A stretch of 50,181 nucleotides of DNA from an uncultured Prevotellaceae bacterium (GCA_900314715.1 OMWI01000050.1:1-50181), one strand, 5' to 3'; positions 36,268 through 46,406 are shown, counted from the stretch's first letter. Numbers and translations: made by a program. The notes: generated by a model from the sequence alone, not told the origin.

Positions 36268-37974
36268 ATGAAAGTTAATAAATATATAGGAATGATGATG
36301 ACGGCAGCTCTTGTGTTGACTGCCTCATCATGTACCGACTTTGATGATTACAATAAGGTTCCTGTAGATGCCAATGCTTCTTCAGAACTTACGTTGTGGG
36401 ATAACATTTCCCAAAACAGTAGGTTGACGAACTTCCAGAAAATCATCCAAAAAGTAGGTTTTAACAATGAATTGCAACAATCGCATTTCTATACCGTATG
36501 GGCACCGTTAGATGGTACTTACGATGCAGATGCGTTGCTCAACCAAGATAATGCCACTGTGCTCTATCGTTTTGTCAAGAGTCACATTGCTGAGCATAAT
36601 CATTTGATTTCTGGACCTGTCAACGAGCGTATTCATGCCCTCAATGAAAAGAGTTTCAATTTCGAGGGGGCAAGTCCGTATACTTATGCTGACGTTCCTA
36701 TCGAAAACATCAACTTGCCCAGTAGGAATGGTGTTATCCATACATTGAATGGAGCAGCTACGTTCTATCCTAACATTTACGAATACATTTTCCAGGCAAA
36801 CGATATCGATTCCCTGAAAGATTATTTCAAGCGTTATGAGAATGTGTATCTTGATGAGAACAATAGTGTGGTTGGTCCTACCGTGAATGGTAAGCAGACC
36901 TATATCGACTCCGTGATGATTACCACCAACTCATTGTATAATACGTTGCGTGCGCGCATTGCCCACGAAGACTCGTCTTATACGATGGCGATGCCTACTA
37001 ATGAGGCTTGGATAAAGGCATATAATAAGATTAGGCCATATTTCAATTACATCACAACGACGATTGCGCAGGATTTGGATGGTGCGGTTTCTGCTACCAA
37101 TATTCCTACTACAACCGCAACGATTAATAATGAATATATGGCAGACTCGTTGACCAAGCGTGCGATTGTAGACAACTTGATATTCAATAACAACAATGCC
37201 TACAATAGATGGGTGGAAGATCCTTCGGAATTGTGTACCGATACCTTGCTCACCACTACTCGTAATGCCTTGTCTAATCCCGTTGAATTCTTGTCAAAAA
37301 CGAAGGAAAAGGTGAAGATGAGTAATGGTTATGCACGATTGATGGATACACTTGCTGTTCATCCTTGGGAAGGTTGGGCTCCAGAAATCATTATTTCACC
37401 CAATGCAAGTATTACATGGAACGGCAATAAGCATATTGTTCGTGTGGATAATCCCAATCCTTCGAAAGGTACCTTTGAGTATGGTTCATTCTCTTATTTA
37501 TGGGTGGAACCAACCAGTGGATACGCAAAACCAGAACTTGACATCAAGTTGACTGGCGTTTTGTCTACCACCTATGATATATATTGCGTCATTGTTCCTG
37601 CAGATGTAGATATAAATGATTCTTTGGCAGATGTTCGTCCCAATCAACTTGATTTCGACTTGAGTTATTGTAATGAGAAGGGTGCTATTTCCCAGACATG
37701 GACAGGTGCCAATCACACGTCATCAACATCAAAACACTTCGCTGCTAAGTTGGAAAATGACCCGACGAGAGTTGATACGATGTTTGTGGGTTCTTTTACA
37801 TTCCCCATTGCCTATAGGGGATTGGGTGAAAAGATGTATCCCAACTTGAAAATCACCTCTGACTTTAACGTGTTTAATAGTGGCATGATGGCTAAGTACA
37901 CTCGTGACTTACGTATTGCTGCTATTATCTTAAGACCTGTAGAAATGGACGAATATGAAGCTACAAAGGAGTAA
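36268..37974 (+). CDS. FAS1-domain lipoprotein
   Basis: This 568-residue lipoprotein has its signal ending TASS-Cys22, followed by TDFDDYNK. Two FAS1-like modules are visible: one at about residues 40-165 (FYTVWAPLDGTYDADALL ... GVIHTLNGA) and one at about 170-370 (YTMAMPTNEAWIKAYNKI ... NGYARLMDTL). The C-terminal 190 residues (WNGNKHIVRVDNP to AAIILRPVEMDE) form a beta-rich domain comparable in position to that of the preceding FAS1 protein. Its stop lies 7 bases before the best start of the second susC, so it is probably translationally linked to it and serves that transporter. Confidence 0.8.
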   Translation: MKVNKYIGMMMTAALVLTASSCTDFDDYNKVPVDANASSELTLWDNISQNSRLTNFQKIIQKVGFNNELQQSHFYTVWAPLDGTYDADALLNQDNATVLYRFVKSHIAEHNHLISGPVNERIHALNEKSFNFEGASPYTYADVPIENINLPSRNGVIHTLNGAATFYPNIYEYIFQANDIDSLKDYFKRYENVYLDENNSVVGPTVNGKQTYIDSVMITTNSLYNTLRARIAHEDSSYTMAMPTNEAWIKAYNKIRPYFNYITTTIAQDLDGAVSATNIPTTTATINNEYMADSLTKRAIVDNLIFNNNNAYNRWVEDPSELCTDTLLTTTRNALSNPVEFLSKTKEKVKMSNGYARLMDTLAVHPWEGWAPEIIISPNASITWNGNKHIVRVDNPNPSKGTFEYGSFSYLWVEPTSGYAKPELDIKLTGVLSTTYDIYCVIVPADVDINDSLADVRPNQLDFDLSYCNEKGAISQTWTGANHTSSTSKHFAAKLENDPTRVDTMFVGSFTFPIAYRGLGEKMYPNLKITSDFNVFNSGMMAKYTRDLRIAAIILRPVEMDEYEATKE

Positions 37975-37981
37975 AACGATT

Positions 37982-40900
37982 ATGAAAAGTATGATTTATA
38001 ACATAAGGCAGAGCAAAGGTCTCAGATTCGTTCTCTGCGCACTTGCAATCAGTTTTGCAGCTCCCGTATTCGCTCAAGATGACGATACGGAGGAAATCGA
38101 AACTTCCATTAAGCAGCCTGTTAGAAAGAATGTCAAGGAGGTGAAATATCCGATGGTTAAGTTGCATGGTATTGTTCTCAACCAAGCCGACAAGAAACCT
38201 CTTGCTGGTATCCAGTTGCGAACACTTGGCAATGCGATGTTTACTGCCATGACTAAGGCTGACGGAACGTTTGAGATTAACGTACCTACATTTACAACGA
38301 GTTTGTTCGTACATTCTCCTTCATTCTTGTCACAACAGGTAGCAGTCAACACGAATGATTCTTTGCGTGATATTCGTATACTCATGCTCCCTGATGCATT
38401 TGGAGAGATGTACGTTGACGGTACTGAATACACCGCTACGAATAGTTTCACAGCTAATAGTAATAGCGTAACGATTGATAATGACATCGCCAATAAATTA
38501 GGTGGCGATATTCATAGCATCATGCGTTCTGCTGCTCCCGATGCTGGTGCAAGCATGTTTATTCGTGGATTGAATTCACTCAATGCCAATGCTCAACCTC
38601 TCATCGTGGTTGATGGTATTGAACAAGACATGCAACAAAATCGCCAATCCTTGCATAGTGGTCAATTCAATAACATTCTCGCCAATATTTCCCCGGAAGA
38701 TATTGATGAAGTGAAGGTGTTGAAGAATGCTACCGCTCTCTATGGTGCACGTGGAGCTAATGGCGTTATCCTCATTTCTACGAAGCGTGGTCATTCTATG
38801 GCTACTCGTATCGATGCAAATATCTATGCAGGAATCAGTTTGATACCGCAATTGCCAACATTGATGAATGCTTATCAATATCGTACATACGCAACTGAAA
38901 TGTTAGGTACTGTACCTGCAAATGTAAACCGTAACACTCCTATACAGTATCGTTTCCTCAATGATGACCCCAAAGGTTATTATTACAATATGTATCATAA
39001 CGATACCGATTGGACGGATTATATGTATCGCACGGCATTGACTCAGAATTATAGCATCAATGTGCAAGGTGGTGATGATATTGGTATGTACAACCTCTCT
39101 GTAGGTTATATGGACGCAAAATCCACTGCAAAGAAAAACGACTTCAATCGCATGAACGTTCGTTTCAATACGGACATTAATATCTTGTGGAACTTGAAGA
39201 CTCGTTTTGACATTTCTATCAGTCGTACCAATAACAATATCTTTGATGATGGTGTTCCCGCCGACTTCACCGCTGGTGCCATTACATCACCAACGTTCCT
39301 TGCCTTGATTAAGTCTCCACTCGTGAGTCCTTATCAATACAATGCCATTATCGGTGGATTCTCCAGTTTGTTGAGTGATTACGATGATATCTATAGTCAA
39401 TTGGGCGATGGATATTCTCTCGCTAATCCTGTAGCAATCCTTGAAAATTCACATGGTGACAACAAGAATAAGGCAGAGAATACGTATTTCAATGTACGAG
39501 TTGAACCAACATACGAATTCAATTCCAACTTGAGTCTTACTACGATGTTCAGTTATACTCTTGATCGTAACTCACAACGTTACTATCGTCCCTATACGGG
39601 AATGCCTTCGTTCGAGATTTCAGATTTGGGTCGTGTAACCAGTATGACAGCTTCACTTTTCTCCAAGGAGATTAATGTGGTAAGCAATACTCATATTGAC
39701 TGGCATCATCAGTATGGTCGTCACACTTTAGGTGCTTTCGCTGGATTCAAGTATACATATTTCTCTTTTGATGATAATGACTTGCGTTCAGAAGCAACAG
39801 GTTATACCAATGACAAGAATCCTGCTTTGAATGCTTCTAGTGGTTATCAGCATATCAAAGGTACCAATGACGTTTGGAAGAATATGCGTTGGTATGGTAA
39901 TGTTGACTACAACTATATGAATCGTTATTTTGCAACGGTTTCCTTATCTGCTGAGGCCAATAGCCGTTTCGGTGAGAATGCCGGTGGATTGAAGTTGGCT
40001 GGCGTTAAGTGGGCATTATTCCCAAGTGTTCAACTCGGATGGGTTGTCACTAATGAGAAATGGTTCCCCAAGCGTGCTGGTATCAACTACTTGCGCTTGC
40101 ATGCTGGATTTGACATGAGTGGAAATGACGACATCAGCAATTATGCTGCACGTACCAGTATTTCTTCCGTTAGGTTCAATTACATTGCTACGGGTGGTCA
40201 GTTGAATAATATCGGTAACGATAAAATCAAGTGGGAAACAAGCAAGAAGTTTAATGTTGGTTTCAAGAGTTACGTGCTGAACAATCGCGTTGGTGTTGAT
40301 TTCAACTATTTCATCAGTAGGACAAGTGACTTGTTGACATTGAAGACGTTCGACAATCCTATCGGAGGTATTAACACCTATTGGACCAATGGTGGCGAAT
40401 TGGAGAACCAAGGTTTTGAACTGAGTGTTACAGGTAAGCCAGTTGTTGTTAAGAACTTCAATATAGAGATTGGTGCCAGCATGGGACACTATGTAAATAA
40501 GGTAAAGAAGTTGCCTGATGGCAATTATACGACATCAATCTATGGCGACCACAACATCCTGACATCAGTAGGCAACCCTGTTGGCGTGTTCTATGGATAT
40601 AAGACCAATGGTGTATTTGCTTCAGATGCACAAGCACGTGTAGCAGGAAAGAATGGTTATCTTTACATGATTGACACGGCTGGAAACCCACAAGAGTTCA
40701 AAGCTGGTGACGTTCATTTCGTTGACCTCAACGGTGATGGAATCATCAATGAGGCTGACAAGACTATCATTGGCAATCCTAACCCCGACATTTTTGGAAA
40801 CATCTTTGGTTCTGTCAATTGGAAGGCATTCACTTTGAGTTTCAGCTTCAATTATAGCTTGGGTAATGATGTGTACAACTACCAACGTTCAGTGATGAAT

Positions 40901-41278
40901 AGCGGAAGCACATTCTATAACCAACAAGTTGCTGAAGTGGGACACTGGCGTTACGAAGGTCAGCAGACAGATATTCCTCGCTTGAATTTCAACGATCCAT
41001 TGGCTAACAATCGTTTCAGCGACAGATGGATTGAGGATGGTAGTTATCTGCGTTTAAAGACCGTCAACCTCACTTATCGTGTGCCAGTTCCTGGAAGTTG
41101 GACTTGGTTACAAGGTCTCTCTATTTGGGCACAAGCAAACAATTTGCTTACCTTTACCAAGTATCTTGGAAGCGATCCAGAGTTTAGCATTGGCAATGGT
41201 GTGCTCTATCAAGGTATTGATTGCGGTAACCTTGCTCAAGGTCGTTCATTCCAGTTTGGAGTAAAAATCAATCTATAG
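37982..41278 (+). CDS. SusC/RagA-family TonB-dependent outer-membrane transporter (second pair)
   Basis: This protein has 1098 residues from the ATG at 37982. An earlier in-frame ATG at 37955 would overlap the previous gene and give an unusual start. A long signal peptide (LRFVLCALAISFAAPVFA-Q) is followed by an acidic linker (DDDTEEIETS), a carboxypeptidase-regulatory-like domain at about 45-125, and a plug at about 165-270 (MFIRGLNSLNANAQPLIVVDG, VLKNATALYGARGANGVILI). The barrel follows. The last residue is Leu (FQFGVKINL) rather than the usual aromatic. The sequence differs clearly from the first SusC of the locus, so this is not a recent duplicate. Likely imports a related but distinct ligand. 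Confidence 0.94.
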   Translation: MKSMIYNIRQSKGLRFVLCALAISFAAPVFAQDDDTEEIETSIKQPVRKNVKEVKYPMVKLHGIVLNQADKKPLAGIQLRTLGNAMFTAMTKADGTFEINVPTFTTSLFVHSPSFLSQQVAVNTNDSLRDIRILMLPDAFGEMYVDGTEYTATNSFTANSNSVTIDNDIANKLGGDIHSIMRSAAPDAGASMFIRGLNSLNANAQPLIVVDGIEQDMQQNRQSLHSGQFNNILANISPEDIDEVKVLKNATALYGARGANGVILISTKRGHSMATRIDANIYAGISLIPQLPTLMNAYQYRTYATEMLGTVPANVNRNTPIQYRFLNDDPKGYYYNMYHNDTDWTDYMYRTALTQNYSINVQGGDDIGMYNLSVGYMDAKSTAKKNDFNRMNVRFNTDINILWNLKTRFDISISRTNNNIFDDGVPADFTAGAITSPTFLALIKSPLVSPYQYNAIIGGFSSLLSDYDDIYSQLGDGYSLANPVAILENSHGDNKNKAENTYFNVRVEPTYEFNSNLSLTTMFSYTLDRNSQRYYRPYTGMPSFEISDLGRVTSMTASLFSKEINVVSNTHIDWHHQYGRHTLGAFAGFKYTYFSFDDNDLRSEATGYTNDKNPALNASSGYQHIKGTNDVWKNMRWYGNVDYNYMNRYFATVSLSAEANSRFGENAGGLKLAGVKWALFPSVQLGWVVTNEKWFPKRAGINYLRLHAGFDMSGNDDISNYAARTSISSVRFNYIATGGQLNNIGNDKIKWETSKKFNVGFKSYVLNNRVGVDFNYFISRTSDLLTLKTFDNPIGGINTYWTNGGELENQGFELSVTGKPVVVKNFNIEIGASMGHYVNKVKKLPDGNYTTSIYGDHNILTSVGNPVGVFYGYKTNGVFASDAQARVAGKNGYLYMIDTAGNPQEFKAGDVHFVDLNGDGIINEADKTIIGNPNPDIFGNIFGSVNWKAFTLSFSFNYSLGNDVYNYQRSVMNSGSTFYNQQVAEVGHWRYEGQQTDIPRLNFNDPLANNRFSDRWIEDGSYLRLKTVNLTYRVPVPGSWTWLQGLSIWAQANNLLTFTKYLGSDPEFSIGNGVLYQGIDCGNLAQGRSFQFGVKINL

Positions 41279-41349
41279 CAGTTGAAGAGTAGTTGGGTGA
41301 ATACTCACAAACTCACGAACTCATAAACATATAAAATTCACAAACGAAT

Positions 41350-43200
41350 ATGAAAAAGATATTTTTTGCTATAGCAGCCTTCGGTCTTATCGCTTTTTCA
41401 AGCTGTTCCGACATGCTTGAAACCGATAGTACGCGTCAGCTTTTCGATAAAGAACTCAATAGCAAGACCGACTCCGTGTTCTATGGCTTTGGCATTATGC
41501 AGGCTATGCAGCAATTGGCCGACCAATATGTTTTCCAGGGTGAGATGCAAGGCGACTTGGTGAACACCACTTATTATACGGATAACAATCTGCGCCAATT
41601 GGCTAATTTCAGTGCCACTACTGCCAATAAGTATGATAGTGCTTACGTATTCTATCGTGTCATCAACAATTGTAATTATTACATTGCCCATCGCGATACT
41701 ACGTTGCGTACGGGTAGTACCAATGTTGTCATCAATGAGTATGCAGCAGTGAAGGCATTCCGTGCATGGGCATATTTGCAGTTGGCACGTGTCTACGGTA
41801 AAGTGCCGTTCTTCACCGAACCATTGGTTACGATTTCTCAAATCGATAATAACAATTATCCAGAACTCGACATCAATGGTATCGTAGCACGATTGGCTCC
41901 TGATTTGGAGAGATATTCTGGTTATGGCGTTCCTAACTATGGAGTTACTTCTGGTGACATTGGTTCTACTAACTGGGGACAGTCTAAGCGTATGTTCCCT
42001 TCGTTGTGCTTCATTCCCGTTGACGTAATCCTCGGTGAAATGTATTTGGAGACGGCCCAATACGATAAGGCCGCACGTTACTATACCACGTATCTCACGA
42101 ATGTTGCTCCTGATGAAAACCATCGTTTGGCTCAATCTTATGTGGCTTCATTGGCTCTTCCTAATAGAGGTATGGGAGCAGCATCATACTTGCCGTCAGA
42201 TTATGACGGTACAGTATCGGGTACCAATTGGAGTTCTATCTTCAACAACAATTCCACTACCGATATTATCACTTACATTCCTATGGCAGTGAATCGCTTG
42301 CGTGGAGTAACTACTAACGTTCCCAAGGCATTCGGTTACAATTATTATTCAACCTCTAATGCCATTGACAGTTTGCGTATAGACGAGATACAGATTGCGC
42401 CATCTGCATCATACACTACTTTGTCTGATAGTACCGACTACTATTACTTCAAGCAAGTAACGGGTGGTTTGCGTCAGCAATATGTCAACAACGCTAAGTT
42501 GGGCGACATGCGTTATCGTAGCACCATTACACGTGGTGAGGGTGAAGACTCTACCAAATTGTGGATTAACAAATTCAATAATGGTAACATTATCCTTTAT
42601 CGTACCACAACGGTTTATCTCCACTTGGCTGAGGCGCTCAATCGCTTGGGTTATCTCGATGCAGCATTCGCGATTTTGAAAGATGGTATTACGGCATCCT
42701 TGTTGGATTCTGCACGTACTTATATCAAAGATGAGACGCGTAATCTCTTCCAGAACACCTATCCATTCCTTTCAGAAGAGAATATCTCGAAGTTCCCAGT
42801 ACAAACTACATCCAATTTCACAGGTACCAACTATGGTATTCACCAGCATGGTGCAGGAGCCGTAGGTGATGGAAACTATCCTGGTCGTTCTGCTTACCAA
42901 CTTGACACGATTGTTGGCAACAAAATGAAAGAGATTGCCAAAGTCTTTAACGTTACCGTTGGAACAACCAAGAACGACAGTATCAATGCCTTGGAAGACA
43001 TCTTGTGTGATGAGTATGCTTTGGAATTAGCATTCGAGGGCAATAGATTCTATGACCTATGTAGATTGGCTCGTCACAAGAATGAATCAAGCATTTATGG
43101 TGCTAATTTTGGAAGTATCTGGCTTGCTCGCAAGTTGAAGTATAAGAATCCTGTGAAAGACTTAACAGTACCAGATAATTGGTATCTGCCGTTTAAGTAA
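41350..43200 (+). CDS. SusD/RagB-family surface lipoprotein (second pair)
   Basis: This 616-residue lipoprotein (FSS-Cys19, then SDMLETDS) shows SusD-type features: an N-terminal alpha-helical start (DSTRQLFDKELNSKTDSVFYGF), the TPR core segment VKAFRAWAYLQLARVYGKVPFF, and the C-terminal ILCDEYALELAFEGNRFYDLCRLARH, which matches the family signature. It follows susC by 71 bases. That gap contains a loose 9-base repeat (actcacaaa/actcacgaa/ctcataaac). It is the last gene of the FAS1/SusCD locus. A perfect hairpin follows at 43257. Confidence 0.94.
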   Translation: MKKIFFAIAAFGLIAFSSCSDMLETDSTRQLFDKELNSKTDSVFYGFGIMQAMQQLADQYVFQGEMQGDLVNTTYYTDNNLRQLANFSATTANKYDSAYVFYRVINNCNYYIAHRDTTLRTGSTNVVINEYAAVKAFRAWAYLQLARVYGKVPFFTEPLVTISQIDNNNYPELDINGIVARLAPDLERYSGYGVPNYGVTSGDIGSTNWGQSKRMFPSLCFIPVDVILGEMYLETAQYDKAARYYTTYLTNVAPDENHRLAQSYVASLALPNRGMGAASYLPSDYDGTVSGTNWSSIFNNNSTTDIITYIPMAVNRLRGVTTNVPKAFGYNYYSTSNAIDSLRIDEIQIAPSASYTTLSDSTDYYYFKQVTGGLRQQYVNNAKLGDMRYRSTITRGEGEDSTKLWINKFNNGNIILYRTTTVYLHLAEALNRLGYLDAAFAILKDGITASLLDSARTYIKDETRNLFQNTYPFLSEENISKFPVQTTSNFTGTNYGIHQHGAGAVGDGNYPGRSAYQLDTIVGNKMKEIAKVFNVTVGTTKNDSINALEDILCDEYALELAFEGNRFYDLCRLARHKNESSIYGANFGSIWLARKLKYKNPVKDLTVPDNWYLPFK

Positions 43201-43214
43201 TTCAACCCTTTGAG

Positions 43215-43256
43215 CTTAATAGGCCCAATAAGCCTATTAAGCCTATTAAGCCCAAT
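43215..43256. repeat. 9-bp repeat with embedded palindrome
   Basis: Units of the form AAGCCTATT/AAGCCCAAT repeat after the second susD stop. CTTAATAGGC (43215-43224) is the exact reverse complement of GCCTATTAAG (43232-43241), giving a 10-base stem. It stands directly before the terminator hairpin. Confidence 0.75.
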
Positions 43257-43302
43257 AAGAAAGCCATTTCAAAACTCAATAGAGTTAAGAAATGGCTTTC
43301 TT
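43257..43302. terminator. Bidirectional terminator between susD and valS
   Basis: AAGAAAGCCATTTC (43257-43270) and GAAATGGCTTTCTT (43289-43302) are perfect complements. An inner AACTC/GAGTT extends the stem. It lies between convergent genes and can serve both strands. Confidence 0.8.
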
Positions 43303-43318
43303 GTTTATTGTTATGTTT

Positions 43319-43400
43319 AACGTTATAACGTTATAACGTAATAACGTGATGACGTTAAAATGTTATAATGTTATAACGATATAATGTTATGATGACATCA
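43319..43400. repeat. 8-bp tandem repeat abutting the valS stop
   Basis: About ten imperfect copies of AACGTTAT run from 43319 to the edge of the valS coding region (stop at 43401). Variation is mainly C to T at the third base. The AT-rich array has no coding potential. Confidence 0.85.
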
Positions 43401-46148
43401 TCACATCTTTTTCAGTTCTGCAATTGATTGCTTCAATGCGGCAATCTTTTCCTCAGAATCACTTTGCTTCTTGCGCTCCAATGCTACGACAGCTTCTGGA
43501 GCATGAGCAACGAATTTCTCATTGGAGAGCTTTTTCTTCACGCCAGCCAAGAATCCTTCTAAGTGCTTGAGTTGTGCTTCTTGCTTGGCAATCTCAGCAG
43601 CTATGTCAATCATGTTTCCAAGAGGTACGGCAAACTCGTCTGTTCCAACCATGAATGTACTGGCATCTGCACTCTTCTCGGATGTGATGTTGATTGCTGA
43701 AAGATTGGCCATCTTAGTAATCAAACCATTATATGCCTCATAGTGATTCTCGTTGATTGCCAACAACTCCAACTTCTCTTTTGGAGCAATATTCTTTTGG
43801 CTACGAACCATTCTTACGCCTGAAACGATTTGCTTCATGTTTTCAATATCAGCAACCAATTGGTTCTCTGCCTCTGTTGGAGAGGCGATTTCCAATTTCT
43901 CACGCATGATACTGTCGCCATCCTTGCGCTCGTAGAGGGCTTGCCAAAGAGCTTCGGTAATGAATGGCATAAATGGATGGAGCATCTTCAGCAACGTGTC
44001 GAAGAATCTCAACGTAGCATCGTATGTCTCGCGGTCGATGGGTTGGGCTTGTCCGTCGATGTATGCTGGCTTAATCATTTCCAAATACCAACTGGAGAAT
44101 TCATCCCAGAACAACTTATACACAACCATCAACGCCTCAGAAATGCGGTACTTGCTAAAGAGGTCGTTCAATTCGGCATTGGCTTGCTTCAATTTAGCGT
44201 CAAACCAAGCAACGGCAATCTTGTTTGCGTCATTTTCAAAGTCAGCAACTTCCCAACCTTTTACCAAACGGAAAGCATTCCAAATCTTATTGTTGAAGTT
44301 ACGACCTTGTTCGCAAAGTGCTTCATCAAACAAAATATCGTTTCCTGCTGGAGCGGAAAGCATCATACCCATACGTACACCGTCTGCACCGAATTTGTCG
44401 ATGAGTTCCAATGGGTCGGGTGAGTTTCCTAATGATTTCGACATCTTACGTCCGAGTTTGTCGCGCACGATACCCGTGAAATAGACATTCTTGAAGGGGA
44501 ACTTACCCATGTATTCCTCGCCAGCCATAATCATACGAGCCACCCAGAAGAAGATAATATCGGGAGCCGTTACGAGGTCGCTGGTGGGATAATAATAGTT
44601 GATTTCCTCATTTCCAGGATTGTTAATTCCATCGAAGAGCGAGATTGGCCACAACCAACTGGAGAACCAAGTATCAAGTGCATCTTCATCTTGGCGAAGA
44701 GTGAAACCTCCTTCTAATCCTTCAAGAGATGGATATTGTTTTAGAGCAAGTTTGTAAGCTTCTTCCTCTGTCTCTGCAACTACGAAACTTCCTTCTGGAA
44801 CTACAGGCTCCCCTCCTTGGGAGGCGCTGGGGGAGGCTATTATATAATAAGCAGGAATACGATGGCCCCACCACAATTGACGACTGATACACCAGTCTTG
44901 GATATTCTCCAACCAATTCTTGTAGGTGCTCTTGTACTTGGCGGGATAGAAGTTCATCTCACCGTTCATAACAGGTGGCAAGGCAATGTCTGCAAAATGC
45001 TTCATCTTGAGGAACCATTGCAAAGAGAGACGTGGTTCGATAGCTGTATCAGGATTGCGCTCAGAATAACCTACCTTATTGGTATAGTCTTCCACTTTTT
45101 CCATCAAGCCAGCTTCTTGCAAGTCTTTGGTAATTTGCTTACGACATGCAAAGCGATCCATTCCTACATACAAAGGACTTTGCTCAGAGATAGTACCGTC
45201 AGCATTGAAGATGTCGATGGTCTCCAAATTATGAGTCTTACCCAACATATAGTCGTTGGTGTCGTGTGCAGGAGTTACTTTCAAACATCCCGTACCAAAT
45301 TCGATATCTACATATCTGTCTTCGATGACTGGAATCACGCGGTTTACCAATGGCACAATCACCTTCTTGCCCTTCAACCATTGGTTCTTGGGGTCTTTGG
45401 GATTGATACACATAGCTGTATCGCCCATGATGGTCTCAGGACGAGTGGTAGCCACTACTGCATAGTAGCCCTTTTCGTCTTTGTGGATAATATTATCTGA
45501 ATTTTCAGAGTTTTCTGAATTTTCAGAATAATCTACCACATAATATTTCAGGTGATATAGATGGCTTTGCTCCTCTTTGTAGATTACCTCTTCGGTAGAG
45601 AGAGCCGTCAAAGCCTTCGGATCCCAGTTCACCATGCGCAATCCGCGATAGATAAGTCCCTTGTTATAGAGGTCAACAAATACCTTGATAACGCTTTTCG
45701 AACGTTTCTCATCCATCGTGAAAGCGGTACGGTCCCAATCACATGAAGCACCTAACTTGCGCAATTGTTGCAAGATGATACCACCATGTTCGTGTGTCCA
45801 ATCCCAAGCATGTTTCAGAAACTCTTCGCGAGTCAAGTCACTTTTCTTGATACCTTCACCAGCGAGTTTCTTCACCACCTTTGCTTCTGTGGCAATTGAT
45901 GCGTGGTCGGTTCCAGGAACCCAACAAGCATTCTTTCCTTCCATACGTGCACGGCGGATGAGAATGTCTTGAATGGTGTTGTTCAACATGTGTCCCATGT
46001 GAAGCACACCCGTCACGTTTGGTGGGGGAATGACGATGGTGTAAGGTTCACGACTATCGGGTTTACTACTGAATAGTTTGTTGTCAAGCCAATACTGATA
46101 CCATTTCGACTCCACGGCCTGTGGGTCGTACTTTGTTGCTAATTCCAT
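43401..46148 (-). CDS. valS: Valyl-tRNA synthetase
   Basis: This 915-residue class I aminoacyl-tRNA synthetase charges tRNA-Val. The HIGH motif is HMGH at residues 50-53 ([12 protein letters not shown]) and the KMSKS motif is at 568-572 ([14 protein letters not shown]). The CP1 editing domain lies between them. [11 protein letters not shown] and [13 protein letters not shown] are intact. The C-terminal tRNA-binding arm (about 835-915) is a Lys/Glu coiled coil. Three in-frame inserts look repeat-derived: [12 protein letters not shown] at about 205-216, [12 protein letters not shown] at about 435-448 and [10 protein letters not shown] at about 471-480. They lie in loops outside the signature motifs, so the enzyme should be active. 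Monocistronic, with its own promoter. Confidence 0.97.
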   Translation of the reverse strand: MELATKYDPQAVESKWYQYWLDNKLFSSKPDSREPYTIVIPPPNVTGVLHMGHMLNNTIQDILIRRARMEGKNACWVPGTDHASIATEAKVVKKLAGEGIKKSDLTREEFLKHAWDWTHEHGGIILQQLRKLGASCDWDRTAFTMDEKRSKSVIKVFVDLYNKGLIYRGLRMVNWDPKALTALSTEEVIYKEEQSHLYHLKYYVVDYSENSENSENSDNIIHKDEKGYYAVVATTRPETIMGDTAMCINPKDPKNQWLKGKKVIVPLVNRVIPVIEDRYVDIEFGTGCLKVTPAHDTNDYMLGKTHNLETIDIFNADGTISEQSPLYVGMDRFACRKQITKDLQEAGLMEKVEDYTNKVGYSERNPDTAIEPRLSLQWFLKMKHFADIALPPVMNGEMNFYPAKYKSTYKNWLENIQDWCISRQLWWGHRIPAYYIIASPSASQGGEPVVPEGSFVVAETEEEAYKLALKQYPSLEGLEGGFTLRQDEDALDTWFSSWLWPISLFDGINNPGNEEINYYYPTSDLVTAPDIIFFWVARMIMAGEEYMGKFPFKNVYFTGIVRDKLGRKMSKSLGNSPDPLELIDKFGADGVRMGMMLSAPAGNDILFDEALCEQGRNFNNKIWNAFRLVKGWEVADFENDANKIAVAWFDAKLKQANAELNDLFSKYRISEALMVVYKLFWDEFSSWYLEMIKPAYIDGQAQPIDRETYDATLRFFDTLLKMLHPFMPFITEALWQALYERKDGDSIMREKLEIASPTEAENQLVADIENMKQIVSGVRMVRSQKNIAPKEKLELLAINENHYEAYNGLITKMANLSAINITSEKSADASTFMVGTDEFAVPLGNMIDIAAEIAKQEAQLKHLEGFLAGVKKKLSNEKFVAHAPEAVVALERKKQSDSEEKIAALKQSIAELKKM
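44806..44837. repeat. GC-rich palindromic repeat inside valS
   Basis: CCCCTCC and GGGAGG/GGGGGAGG runs form a hairpin-capable, GC-rich block in an otherwise AT-rich gene. Read in the valS frame it encodes the insert [10 protein letters not shown]. It resembles an intergenic palindromic repeat rather than synthetase sequence. Confidence 0.55.
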
Positions 46149-46181
46149 GTTATCTTGTTATAAGTCTTTCGTAAAACGGGT

Positions 46182-46213
46182 GCAAAGTTACGAAAAGTCG
46201 AGCGCAAAACAAA
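46182..46213 (-). promoter_or_regulatory. Promoter of valS
   Basis: On the minus strand, TTTG (46213-46210), a 19-base spacer and TAACTTTGC (46190-46182) form a consensus promoter about 35 bases upstream of the valS ATG. The -7 region with its flank (GCAAAGTTACGAAAA on the plus strand) occurs again at 46264-46278. Confidence 0.65.
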
Positions 46214-46397
46214 GAAACTTGTTTCTTTTTTTGCCGAGACAAAGTAACTTCGCCATTAAAATGGCAAAGTTACGAAAAATAGATGAAATATCGCTATTTT
46301 TCAGAAGATAATTATAATAATGTGTCGTGAAGTATCATTATGGAATTGTTACATTTATTTTTTACGACAAAAATATGGAATATTTCATTTGTTTTTA

Positions 46398-46406
46398 TAA
46401 ATTTGC
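46398..46406 (+). promoter_or_regulatory. Bacteroidota -7 promoter element
   Basis: TAAATTTGC matches the consensus, 20 bases before the ATG at 46426. It excludes a longer frame beginning at 46327 as the real start. No good TTTG lies at -33. Confidence 0.5.

Noticed and set aside
44817-45500. 227-codon plus-strand frame
   Set aside because: It is antisense to valS and its composition reflects the complementary codons.
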